Source: an uncultured Phascolarctobacterium sp. (GTDB taxonomy: Bacteria > Bacillota > Negativicutes > Acidaminococcales > Acidaminococcaceae). Taken from it: 5,298 bases of DNA. The position numbers and the translations under genes were made by a program. The notes below the pieces were generated by a model. It had not been told where the DNA came from. It saw only the letters and a list, made by a program, of their open reading frames with translations, and made no database searches. Of this stretch, positions 1 to 5,298 are shown piece by piece (the stretch's first letter is position 1; every line of letters starts with the position of its first letter). The stretch lies in the NCBI GenBank assembly GCA_900552855.1, contig USBG01000109.1, positions 1 to 5,298 on the forward strand, written 5' to 3'.

Positions 1-101
1 GGACGCATTTCGTGAAGAATTACAGGAATTTCACGCTTTACAAGCTGCCATGCTGCCTCACAGCCTGCCAACCCAGCGCCAATAATATGTATAGGTTTCA
101 T
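1..101 (-). CDS. trmFO: TrmFO, folate/FAD-dependent tRNA (uracil-54-C5)-methyltransferase, N-terminal fragment
   Basis: Only the first 33 codons are present; the gene runs off the left edge. The translation starts MKPIHIIGAGLAGCEAAWQL and continues to a HEMRP motif. GAGLAG (residues 8-13) is the dinucleotide-binding loop that holds FAD, and the GAGLAGxEAAWQL...EMRP pattern is characteristic of TrmFO (formerly Gid) rather than the related MnmG. The family uses methylenetetrahydrofolate and FADH2 to make ribothymidine at position 54 of the tRNA T-loop in the cytoplasm. The ATG at 99-101 is preceded by AGAGG at 107-111, five bases away. It is the last visible gene of the dprA-topA-trmFO operon, the order known from Bacillus. 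The gap to topA is 108 bp from the annotated topA stop, but only 25 bp from the stop of the displaced topA tail, which is the more usual operon spacing. Confidence 0.93.
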   Translation of the reverse strand, partial: MKPIHIIGAGLAGCEAAWQLVKREIPVILHEMR

Positions 102-126
102 ATATACCTCTATTCTTTAAATTCTT

Positions 127-231
127 TTATGCTTCATCAGCAGGCTTAGTTTTTCTAGTACCAGCTTTAGAAGTAGTAGTTTTTTTAGTAGCTGCTTTAG
201 CAGCTTTCTTTACAGTGGATTTGGAAGCTGT
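127..231 (-). other. displaced C-terminal tail of topA in the -1 frame (34 codons)
   Basis: Read in the -1 frame relative to topA, from base 231 to the TAA at 127-129, this stretch encodes 34 residues starting TASKSTVKKAAKAATKK and ending KTKPADEA. Its Lys/Ala/Thr composition matches the topA sequence just before the break (KKTATRKTAAKKTTAKK). It has no start codon or ribosome binding site of its own, and this frame is closed by TAA at 235-237, so it can only be reached from topA by a one-base change between about 234 and 213. Basic, low-complexity tails are common at bacterial topoisomerase I C-termini and are thought to contact DNA or RNA polymerase. I infer that this is the original end of topA. 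Whether it is made in the cell cannot be told from the sequence. Confidence 0.8.
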
Positions 232-2390
232 TTTTTAGCTGTCGTTTTCTTAGCTGCAGTCTTTCTAGTAGCCGTCTTTTTAACATTTTTTTCTGCTACA
301 GTTTCTACCGTAGTGTCAGATTTAGAAGTACGTATAGGTCTTGCATTCTTGCACTCTGGATTGAGACAATACTTCAGCTTACGACCGCTTCGTTCCACAT
401 GCTCACTCATCAGAGAGCCACAATCAGGGCATTTTTCCTCAATAGGCTTATCCCAGCTTACAAAGCTACATTCAGGATATTTTTCACAGCCATAGAAGGT
501 TTTTCTGGTTTTGCTCTTACGCTCAACAATATCAGCACCACAAACAGGGCAAGCTACACCTATTTTCTTTAAAATAGGCTTTGCATTACGACAGTCCGGG
601 AAGCCAGGGCAAGCCAGGAACTTACCAAAACGACCATCCTTAATAACCATTTCACGACCACATTTTTCACAGAAAACTCCTGAAGGTGGTGGTGGCGGCG
701 GTGGCGGCAACGGATTTGGCTCTACATCCTCCAAGTATGTATAGATATCACGAATGATATCCTTTTTGTCCACCTTATGCTCAGCAATCTCATCCAATTG
801 AGACTCCATCGCTGCAGTATAGGGAATATCAATTAGGCGTGAATAGTTCTCGGTAAGCCAACCATTTACCTTAACACCTAATTCGGTTATCAGCAGCTTT
901 TTTTGCTCCTTTGCAACATAGCCACGGTCCTGAATAGTTTGGATAACGGTTGCATAGGTAGAAGGACGACCAATACCCTTTTCCTCCAGCTCCTTAACTA
1001 AGGATGCTTCTGTAAAATGTGCAGGAGGCTCGGTAAAATGCTGTTCAGCAGGCAATAGCTTATATAGCAGCAGCTTAGTGCCCGCCTCTAAATAAGGAAC
1101 CTGTTTATCCTTTTCTTCGTCATCCATCGCCTTAGCATTCAGCTGCAAAAAGCCTGCAAACTTAAGAATGGAGCCACTAGAACGCAGTTGATAATCACCA
1201 GCGTTAATCAAAAGAGTAGTTACATCATATACTGCATCACTCATTTGACTAGCAACTGCACGATTCCAAATCAATGTGTACAGTCTAAGCTGGTCACGAG
1301 TAAGGTGTGCCATCATTTCCTCAGGAGTGCGTAAAACGCTAGTCGGGCGAATAGCCTCATGAGCATCCTGAGCATTTTTCTTGCTGCTGTAGTAGTTGGG
1401 CTTTTCAGGACGATATGCTACACCATATTTAGTTTCAATATATTCTCTAATTTCATGGATAGCAACATCAGCTAAACGAACAGAGTCAGTTCTCATATAA
1501 GTAATTAAACCAACCGTAGCTTTACCAACATTTACGCCTTCATATAGCTGCTGCGCAACCATCATAGTCTTTTTAGTAGAAAAGCCTAGCTTTTTATTAG
1601 CCTCCTGCTGCATGCTAGAGGTAGTAAAAGGCGGCACAGCGTGACGCTTGCGCTCCTTTTTAGTAGACTCACCTACAACATAATCAGCCTGCTTCAAAGC
1701 CTCCTCTGCTGCACGAGCCTCCTCTGCAGTATGCATTTCTAGCTTTTTGCCTTTATACTTTACTGCATCCGCTTCAAAAATAGGTGCCTTTGCATCTTCT
1801 CTCAGCTTAGCACTCAAGGTCCAGTATTCCTGGGGTACAAACTCTTGAATTTCCTTGTCGCGGTCTGCCACAATCTTAACTGCAACAGACTGTACACGAC
1901 CAGCACTAAGACCCTTGCGTAAAGGCCACAGCATAGGACTAATCTTATAGCCTACGATACGGTCAATAATACGTCTTGCCTGCTGAGCGTCAACCATATT
2001 CATATCAATAGTACGTGGATGCTTAATGGCATCCTTAACCGCATTACTGGTAATTTCATGAAACTCAATACGACAATTTTTATCCTGGTCTAATCCCAAA
2101 ATATTAGCTAAATGCCAGCTAATAGCTTCGCCCTCACGGTCAGGGTCAGTTGCCAGATATACTTTATCTGATTTTTTGGCTAAGCCCTTCAGCTCTTTAA
2201 TCAAATCGCCCTTGCCGCGAATATTAATATATTTAGGTTCAAAGTCATTTTCAACATCTACACCAAAAGTACTTTTAGGTAAATCACGCAAATGCCCCAT
2301 GGAAGCCTTTACAGTAAAGTTTTTACCTAAAAACTTTTCTATAGTTTTAGATTTTGTGGGAGACTCCACTATTACCAAATTTTTAGTCAT
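210..2390 (-). CDS. topA: DNA topoisomerase I (type IA), three zinc fingers; C-terminal tail probably cut by a frameshift
   Basis: This is a 726-residue type IA topoisomerase, which relaxes negative supercoils through a transient 5'-phosphotyrosine bond. A TOPRIM domain occupies roughly residues 4-115, with Glu9 in VIVESPTKSK and the metal-binding TDPDREGE motif (Asp82, Asp84, Glu88). The core follows to about residue 555, with catalytic Tyr298 in GLITYMRTDS and HEAIRPT (344-350). Eight consecutive prolines (562-569) link it to three C4 zinc fingers (Cys574/577/594/600, Cys614/617/635/641, Cys654/657/675/680) and a Lys/Ala/Thr-rich tail. The ATG is firm: AGGAGG, overlapping the dprA stop, lies seven bases upstream, and the dprA-topA gap is only 11 bp, so translational coupling is likely. 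The oddity is the end. After residue 720 the frame reads QLPNPL and stops, while a matching basic tail continues in the -1 frame. Without the break the protein would have 754 residues and stop at 127. Confidence 0.97.
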   Translation of the reverse strand: MTKNLVIVESPTKSKTIEKFLGKNFTVKASMGHLRDLPKSTFGVDVENDFEPKYINIRGKGDLIKELKGLAKKSDKVYLATDPDREGEAISWHLANILGLDQDKNCRIEFHEITSNAVKDAIKHPRTIDMNMVDAQQARRIIDRIVGYKISPMLWPLRKGLSAGRVQSVAVKIVADRDKEIQEFVPQEYWTLSAKLREDAKAPIFEADAVKYKGKKLEMHTAEEARAAEEALKQADYVVGESTKKERKRHAVPPFTTSSMQQEANKKLGFSTKKTMMVAQQLYEGVNVGKATVGLITYMRTDSVRLADVAIHEIREYIETKYGVAYRPEKPNYYSSKKNAQDAHEAIRPTSVLRTPEEMMAHLTRDQLRLYTLIWNRAVASQMSDAVYDVTTLLINAGDYQLRSSGSILKFAGFLQLNAKAMDDEEKDKQVPYLEAGTKLLLYKLLPAEQHFTEPPAHFTEASLVKELEEKGIGRPSTYATVIQTIQDRGYVAKEQKKLLITELGVKVNGWLTENYSRLIDIPYTAAMESQLDEIAEHKVDKKDIIRDIYTYLEDVEPNPLPPPPPPPPSGVFCEKCGREMVIKDGRFGKFLACPGFPDCRNAKPILKKIGVACPVCGADIVERKSKTRKTFYGCEKYPECSFVSWDKPIEEKCPDCGSLMSEHVERSGRKLKYCLNPECKNARPIRTSKSDTTVETVAEKNVKKTATRKTAAKKTTAKKQLPNPL
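231..236 (-). other. A6 run at which the topA frame is lost
   Basis: On the coding strand topA reads GCT AAA AAA CAG here. A seventh A, or a -1 slip on the second AAA codon, gives GCT AAA AAA ACA GCT and opens the 34-codon basic tail. A similar site further along the tail (180-186) has seven A residues in ACT AAA AAA ACT and stays in frame, which fits one A having been lost here. It is not a perfect X XXY YYZ slippery heptamer because a T precedes the run. No upstream Shine-Dalgarno-like stimulator and no convincing stem 5-9 bases downstream are visible. Confidence 0.75.
684..707 (-). other. eight-proline run in topA (polyproline linker)
   Basis: Codons 562-569 of topA are all proline (a mix of CCG, CCA and CCT), with further prolines at 558 and 560. 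The run joins the catalytic core to the first zinc finger, so it probably acts as a stiff spacer. Runs of three or more prolines are known to stall ribosomes unless elongation factor P is present, so full-length TopA in this organism should depend on EF-P. The opposite strand carries closely spaced GG pairs. Confidence 0.9.
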
Positions 2391-2404
2391 TAGTTCTCCT
2401 CCTA
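2391..2404 (-). promoter_or_regulatory. topA ribosome binding site overlapping the dprA stop codon
   Basis: The coding strand reads TAGGAGGAGAACTA before the topA ATG. The TAG is the dprA stop, and AGGAGG, sharing its AG with the stop, lies seven bases from the start. This is an ideal Shine-Dalgarno element. It fixes the topA start and suggests that ribosomes finishing dprA re-initiate on topA. Confidence 0.85.
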
Positions 2405-3574
2405 GCTGCGACGGTAACGCTGCATTTGGTCAACCTTAACCAAGCCCGCTACCTGCATTTCTAACAGCTCTATACTAACAGCAGTAAAATCTGTATCACT
2501 TTGCTCAACAAGCTCTTCCATCGAAAGTGAGCCCTGACTAAGCAGCTCCCACAGCTTTCTACCTAAGGGAGATACACTGTCTGGCAGCGTTTTTTCCTGC
2601 TGTTTTGGTTTTGTTTCTCTCTTTTCTTCCTTTGATATGCTATCGATAGTCATATCAATTGTAAATAAATCCTGCTGTGTCGCAGATGGTTCAAGCAAAT
2701 TTTTCCAACCAGACACATCCTCCAAAACATCCTCTGGAGAATCAACAAGCTTAGCACCATTACGAATCAAATCGTGACAGCCAACGCTAGTCCCATCAAA
2801 AATATTACCTGGAACACAATAAACATCCCTGCCTTCATCAGCAGCAATATTAGCAGTAATTATAGCACCACTTTTTCTAGCAGCTTCAGCAACAATTACT
2901 GCTGCTGATAGGCCTACAATAATACGGTTGCGAGCAGGAAAGTTCATAGCTAAGGGCAAGGTTCCAGGAGCATACTCCGAAATAACAGCACCCTGCTTAC
3001 ATATTCTAGAAAACAGCTCTAAATTTTCAGGCGGATACGCTTTATCCAAACCGCATCCTAAAACTGCTACAGTTTTGCCACCAACACGCAGACTTGCCTC
3101 GTGAGCAGCAGTATCTACACCTCTAGCGCCTCCACTAATAACAGTTATTCCTTCCCTGGCAAGAACCCCGGCAAAAACGCCAGCAGCCTTAATGCCATAG
3201 GAGCTAGCTTGTCTAGAACCAACAACTGCAGCTCCACATAAATCAGCAGGTAAATTTCCTTTGACGTATAGTATCAGGGGTGGGTCGCTGATATTTTTCA
3301 AACAGTAGGGATATGCTTCATCAAATATTGATAATAGCTTTACGTTATTTTTACAACAAAACTTATAGATAAGCTCCGGTAAAGCATTATTCCTATTATT
3401 AACAAAGTTTTCCACCTGGCTTGCTCTAACTAGCTTTTGAGCCAAAAGCTCTTCTGCGGATGCCTTAAATACAGCCTCTGCTCCACCTAACCTAGCAATT
3501 AATGCTGGCAGCTTAGCTCTGCCAAGACCAGGAACTACAGCACAGATAGCAGCTAAATAATATACGTCCTTCAT
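2402..3574 (-). CDS. dprA: DprA/Smf, DNA-processing protein that loads RecA on ssDNA
   Basis: This is a full-length 390-residue DprA. The family binds incoming single-stranded DNA in the cytoplasm and loads RecA during natural transformation; it is also widespread in bacteria not known to be transformable. Residues 1-60 form the helical N-terminal region (VPGLGRAKLPAL, an HhH-like segment). The extended Rossmann domain runs from about 113 to 280 and carries GSR (119-121), SGGARGVDTAAH (147-158), GCGLDKAYPPEN (173-184), FPARNRII (212-219), SGAIITA (235-241) and PGNI (255-258). A charged linker (about 295-330) leads to a C-terminal winged-helix domain (about 331-388). The ATG at 3572-3574 has GAGGAG upstream with a long spacing of about 13 bases; no other in-frame start is available upstream. 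It is the first gene of the dprA-topA-trmFO operon, read from the strong promoter at 3660-3688. The reading frame looks intact, with all motifs present. Confidence 0.96.
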   Translation of the reverse strand: MKDVYYLAAICAVVPGLGRAKLPALIARLGGAEAVFKASAEELLAQKLVRASQVENFVNNRNNALPELIYKFCCKNNVKLLSIFDEAYPYCLKNISDPPLILYVKGNLPADLCGAAVVGSRQASSYGIKAAGVFAGVLAREGITVISGGARGVDTAAHEASLRVGGKTVAVLGCGLDKAYPPENLELFSRICKQGAVISEYAPGTLPLAMNFPARNRIIVGLSAAVIVAEAARKSGAIITANIAADEGRDVYCVPGNIFDGTSVGCHDLIRNGAKLVDSPEDVLEDVSGWKNLLEPSATQQDLFTIDMTIDSISKEEKRETKPKQQEKTLPDSVSPLGRKLWELLSQGSLSMEELVEQSDTDFTAVSIELLEMQVAGLVKVDQMQRYRRS

Positions 3575-3659
3575 TACAAAAAAGTCACTCCTCTTGAGTA
3601 TTATGCAGTCAGAGCCAACTTCTCGCCACAGCCGTCATAATATTTATTATTTTTCTACC

Positions 3660-3688
3660 ATTATAGATATGAACATGGCAATAGTCAA
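3660..3688 (-). promoter_or_regulatory. near-consensus sigma-A/sigma-70 promoter of the dprA-topA-trmFO operon
   Basis: On the minus strand TTGACT (3683-3688) is followed by exactly 17 bases and then a perfect TATAAT (3660-3665). Transcription should start near 3653, giving a leader of about 79 bases before the dprA ATG. The match (11 of 12 box positions, ideal spacing) points to strong, constitutive expression. This is unlike competence genes that depend on a dedicated activator, and fits an operon whose second gene, topA, is normally essential. Confidence 0.85.
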
Positions 3689-3703
3689 GTGTTGCAAATT
3701 TTA

Positions 3704-3734
3704 CAAAGTAAAAAGGCTTCCACGCGGAAGCCTT
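3704..3734 (-). terminator. rho-independent terminator of the glycosyltransferase gene
   Basis: A perfect 9-bp stem (AAGGCTTCC at 3713-3721 against GGAAGCCTT at 3726-3734) closes a 4-base loop. Read leftward, the stem ends in UU and is followed by UUUACUUU. The opposite strand has no T-run after the stem, so it works leftward only. It lies about 40 bp after the stop of the gene at 3774-4856 and about 16 bp before the dprA -35 box, so it insulates the two transcription units. Confidence 0.88.
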
Positions 3735-3773
3735 GAAACAAGTTGATTTTTATCCTATACAATAAATAAAATT

Positions 3774-4856
3774 TTATTTTTCAGGTAACTTACTAATGAT
3801 ATATTCGCAAATATCCTTAGCTGCATTAGGTTTACCATAAAACTGATGTGATACACTGCTATCCATACTCATATTAAGAACGCCTTCTACCAACTGCTCC
3901 AGATTATGGGCCACATAAGCATGACAGTGACGATGCAGGAAGGCTGCATTTCCGGCCTCCTGACCTGGCAATGGCTTGTAAATCAAAAACTGCAAATCAC
4001 TAACCATAACCTCTGCGGCAGTTAAACCACCAGCCTTAGTAATAATCATATCGGCTGCAGCCATCAGCTGCGGCACATCCTCACGAAAGCCATATATCTC
4101 CAATAAAGAACCATAACGCTCCTTAAGACGCTGCGCCAATTTTTCATTACGTCCGGTTATGGCAATAAGACGAAGCTGTGGCACTTTTTTCTGCAGCTGT
4201 TCAACAATCTCCTCCATAGGCAGCAGTCCTTCACCGCCGCCCATAAGCAAACACACCTGCTGTGTATTATTCCACCCAAAGCTTTTACGACACACGTCCT
4301 TATCTAAATGCAAATATTGCTGACGTACAGGAATACCATAAGCAAAAATCTCTGCATTGCATTTGATTTTCTTACGCAGCAGCTCATTGCCAATAAAATA
4401 AGTATTTACTCCATCAACAAGCCACCAACGATGTACAGTAAAGTCTGTTATAACTGCTCCTAACCACAAATTGGGATGTGTTTCCTTATAAATGCTGATA
4501 ATGCCAGCCGGAGTAGCATGAGTAGCAACTACTGCATCAGGCTTTACCTCTTCCAAATAAGACTTGGCCAACCTTGCCAAAATTCTGTTCAGAATAGAAC
4601 GAAGCCACAGAGAACCGCTTTCCCTATTGCCCCATTTATAGGCAACTTCGTAAAGCCAAGGACATATTTCTAAAATTTTAAGATAACAGCACAAAAATGT
4701 ATTACCTATAAATCTTGGAAAAAAATCGAAAACATTACCATGTATAACATTAATATCTGACTGCTGCTTTAAAACCTGCTCTAGTGCTTCAGCAGCCAGT
4801 TTGTGACCTGAACCAATAGGAGCCGAAAGCAGCAATACCGTGTATTTTTTCTTCAT
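3774..4856 (-). CDS. glycosyltransferase of the MGDG-synthase / diacylglycerol glucosyltransferase type (GT28-like)
   Basis: This 360-residue protein has the two-domain GT-B layout of plant MGDG synthases and Bacillus UgtP, with a MurG-like C-terminal half. The N-terminal MGDG-synthase domain shows SAPIGSGHKLAAEAL (11-25), ATHATPAG (111-118), TDFTVHRWW (137-145) and YGIPV (173-177). The C-terminal donor-binding half shows LLMGGGEG (203-210), TGRN (234-237), YGFREDV (255-261), TKAGGLTAAE (273-282) and PLPGQEAGNAAFL (295-307). Relatives transfer a sugar from a UDP-sugar to diacylglycerol on the inner face of the membrane. The exact sugar and lipid here are not readable, and other acceptors are possible. 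There is no signal peptide or transmembrane helix, as expected for a peripheral protein. The ATG has only a weak AGGG 11 bases upstream; no better in-frame start exists. The gene has its own promoter and terminator, so it appears monocistronic. Family confidence is high; substrate confidence is low. Confidence 0.88.
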   Translation of the reverse strand: MKKKYTVLLLSAPIGSGHKLAAEALEQVLKQQSDINVIHGNVFDFFPRFIGNTFLCCYLKILEICPWLYEVAYKWGNRESGSLWLRSILNRILARLAKSYLEEVKPDAVVATHATPAGIISIYKETHPNLWLGAVITDFTVHRWWLVDGVNTYFIGNELLRKKIKCNAEIFAYGIPVRQQYLHLDKDVCRKSFGWNNTQQVCLLMGGGEGLLPMEEIVEQLQKKVPQLRLIAITGRNEKLAQRLKERYGSLLEIYGFREDVPQLMAAADMIITKAGGLTAAEVMVSDLQFLIYKPLPGQEAGNAAFLHRHCHAYVAHNLEQLVEGVLNMSMDSSVSHQFYGKPNAAKDICEYIISKLPEK

Positions 4857-4891
4857 TGCAATATCAACCCTAATAATTTTATTGAAATAAC

Positions 4892-4920
4892 TTGAATAAT
4901 AAACGCTAATATTGTATCAT
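4892..4920 (+). promoter_or_regulatory. predicted promoter of the nicotinate phosphoribosyltransferase-family gene
   Basis: TTGAAT (4892-4897), a 17-base spacer and TATCAT (4915-4920) form a reasonable sigma-A-type promoter. The predicted start near 4927 gives a leader of about 53 bases that contains the palindrome at 4937-4952 and the GGAGG site. Its -10 box overlaps the -10 of the leftward promoter at the same bases, so polymerase should not be able to open both at once. Confidence 0.55.
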
Positions 4921-4937
4921 ATTTTTAATATATTCAA
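4911..4937 (-). promoter_or_regulatory. predicted extended -10 promoter of the glycosyltransferase gene
   Basis: On the minus strand TACAAT (4911-4916) is preceded by TGA, giving an extended -10 (TG at 4918-4919). A TTGAAT -35 lies at 4932-4937 with a short 15-base spacer, which the extended -10 could compensate. Transcription would start near 4904, giving a leader of about 48 bases. The -35 box touches the palindrome at 4937-4952. Confidence 0.55.
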
Positions 4938-4952
4938 CAGAGAAATCTCTGT
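4937..4952. promoter_or_regulatory. 16-bp palindrome, candidate operator between divergent genes
   Basis: ACAGAGA-AA-TCTCTGT is a perfect inverted repeat with 7-bp arms and a 2-bp centre. It starts at the -35 edge of the leftward promoter and lies just downstream of the predicted rightward start. A dimeric repressor bound here could therefore block both promoters. The 2-base loop is too small for a stable RNA hairpin with all 7 pairs, and no T-run follows, so it is unlikely to be a terminator. I do not recognise it as the site of a known regulator. Confidence 0.5.
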
Positions 4953-4966
4953 GACAAATAAAAATT

Positions 4967-4971
4967 GGAGG
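4967..4971 (+). promoter_or_regulatory. ribosome binding site GGAGG of the rightward gene
   Basis: GGAGG lies eight bases before the ATG at 4980, close to the ideal spacing. This fixes the start of the rightward gene. Confidence 0.85.
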
Positions 4972-4979
4972 ATCTGAAG

Positions 4980-5298
4980 ATGACAAAACGCTTACCTGTG
5001 GAAAGCTTTGACTTTCCGGTAGATAAAATTAAAGCCGGCTATTACACTGATGCTTATTTTCTCCGCTCTGAGGAAATCTTAAATGGTGACAACCACCATC
5101 CACGCGTTTTAATGCAGATTTTCCCCCGCGCTAATGTAGTACTTTGTGGTATTGATGAAACTATTGCATTACTGAAAAAATGCTCCTTTAATCCTGATAA
5201 TTTAGTTATTCACGCTCTCCATGACGGTGACGAGGTAGAAGAATGGGAAACCGTAATGACTATCGAAGGCGACTATGCTGACTTTGCTCATCTGGAAA
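4980..5298 (+). CDS. nicotinate phosphoribosyltransferase-family protein, N-terminal 106 residues
   Basis: The gene starts at ATG 4980-4982 behind a strong GGAGG and runs off the right edge; 106 codons are visible. The translation contains KIKAGYYTDAYFLRS (16-30), DNHHPRVLMQIF (37-48), LCGIDE (55-60), ALHDGD (79-84) and WETVMTIEGDYADFAHLE (89-106). This is the pattern of the clostridial-type nicotinate phosphoribosyltransferases (PncB-like, COG1488). YYTDAYF is the usual N-terminal substrate-site motif and TIEGDY...HLE leads into the barrel domain. The family joins nicotinate to PRPP, with ATP, to give nicotinate mononucleotide in the NAD salvage pathway. Some members of this subgroup are annotated as quinolinate phosphoribosyltransferases; the missing C-terminal part would help decide. 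It is divergent from the glycosyltransferase and shares its control region. Confidence 0.87.
   Translation, partial: MTKRLPVESFDFPVDKIKAGYYTDAYFLRSEEILNGDNHHPRVLMQIFPRANVVLCGIDETIALLKKCSFNPDNLVIHALHDGDEVEEWETVMTIEGDYADFAHLE

Noticed and set aside
190..205. Palindrome AGCTGC-TTTA-GCAGCT downstream of the topA A6 run, as a frameshift-stimulating hairpin.
   Set aside because: It starts about 25 bases after the slip site, whereas stimulatory stems normally lie 5-9 bases away. It arises from Ala/Lys codon repeats (GCT GCT AAA GCA GCT) and has no T-run to act as a terminator.
313..744. Open frames on the plus strand opposite topA (313-495 and 511-744).
   Set aside because: They have no ribosome binding sites, encode no recognisable protein, and lie opposite the well-conserved zinc-finger region of topA, so they are shadows.
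2176..2439. Plus-strand open frame across the dprA-topA junction.
   Set aside because: It lies antisense to the conserved TOPRIM start of topA, lacks a credible ribosome binding site and resembles no family I know.
3609..3638. Nine-codon reading frame on the minus strand in the dprA leader (MTAVARSWL), a possible leader peptide.
   Set aside because: The bases before its ATG are A/T only with no Shine-Dalgarno element, there is no run of regulatory codons, and no terminator/antiterminator pair follows. It is most likely chance.
4476..4673. Plus-strand open frame of 65 codons opposite the glycosyltransferase.
   Set aside because: It is a shadow of a clearly conserved domain, with no start signals.
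3574..4979. Possible mobile element, CRISPR array or toxin-antitoxin pair in the intergenic regions.
   Set aside because: The gaps (199 bp and 123 bp) are explained by promoters, a terminator and one short palindrome. There are no long terminal inverted repeats, no spaced direct repeats and no small gene pair.

Overview
This 5.3 kb window is AT-rich chromosomal DNA, most likely from a member of the Bacillota. The reasons are the gene order dprA-topA-trmFO (as in the Bacillus subtilis smf-topA-gid cluster), the strong GGAGG-type ribosome binding sites, sigma-A-type promoters and a folate-dependent TrmFO. A Negativicutes or Clostridia origin is plausible, but this rests on the general look of the proteins and cannot be settled here.

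Layout. Bases 1-101 (minus) hold the first 33 codons of trmFO. Bases 210-2390 (minus) are topA, DNA topoisomerase I with three C-terminal zinc fingers; a displaced lysine/alanine-rich tail continues in another frame down to base 127. Bases 2402-3574 (minus) are dprA. These three genes run leftward as one operon from a near-consensus promoter at 3660-3688. A hairpin terminator at 3704-3734 separates the operon from an upstream leftward gene at 3774-4856, a glycosyltransferase of the MGDG-synthase/diacylglycerol glucosyltransferase type. From 4980 a rightward gene, a nicotinate phosphoribosyltransferase-family protein, runs off the end. The 123-bp gap at 4857-4979 contains two divergent promoters with overlapping -10 boxes and a 16-bp palindrome.

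How the genes relate. DprA (ssDNA binding and RecA loading), TopA (removal of negative supercoils) and TrmFO (tRNA T-loop methylation) form a conserved housekeeping operon rather than a single pathway. The glycosyltransferase (envelope glycolipid, inferred) and the NAD-salvage enzyme are separate units sharing one control region.

The most notable observation is the end of topA. At a run of six A residues the reading frame leaves a typical Lys/Ala/Thr-rich tail and stops after six unrelated residues, while a 34-codon tail of the same composition continues in the -1 frame to a stop 25 bp before trmFO. This is a sequencing or real one-base deletion, or less likely recoding. I see no mobile element, CRISPR array, RNA gene or clearly new biological system in the window.
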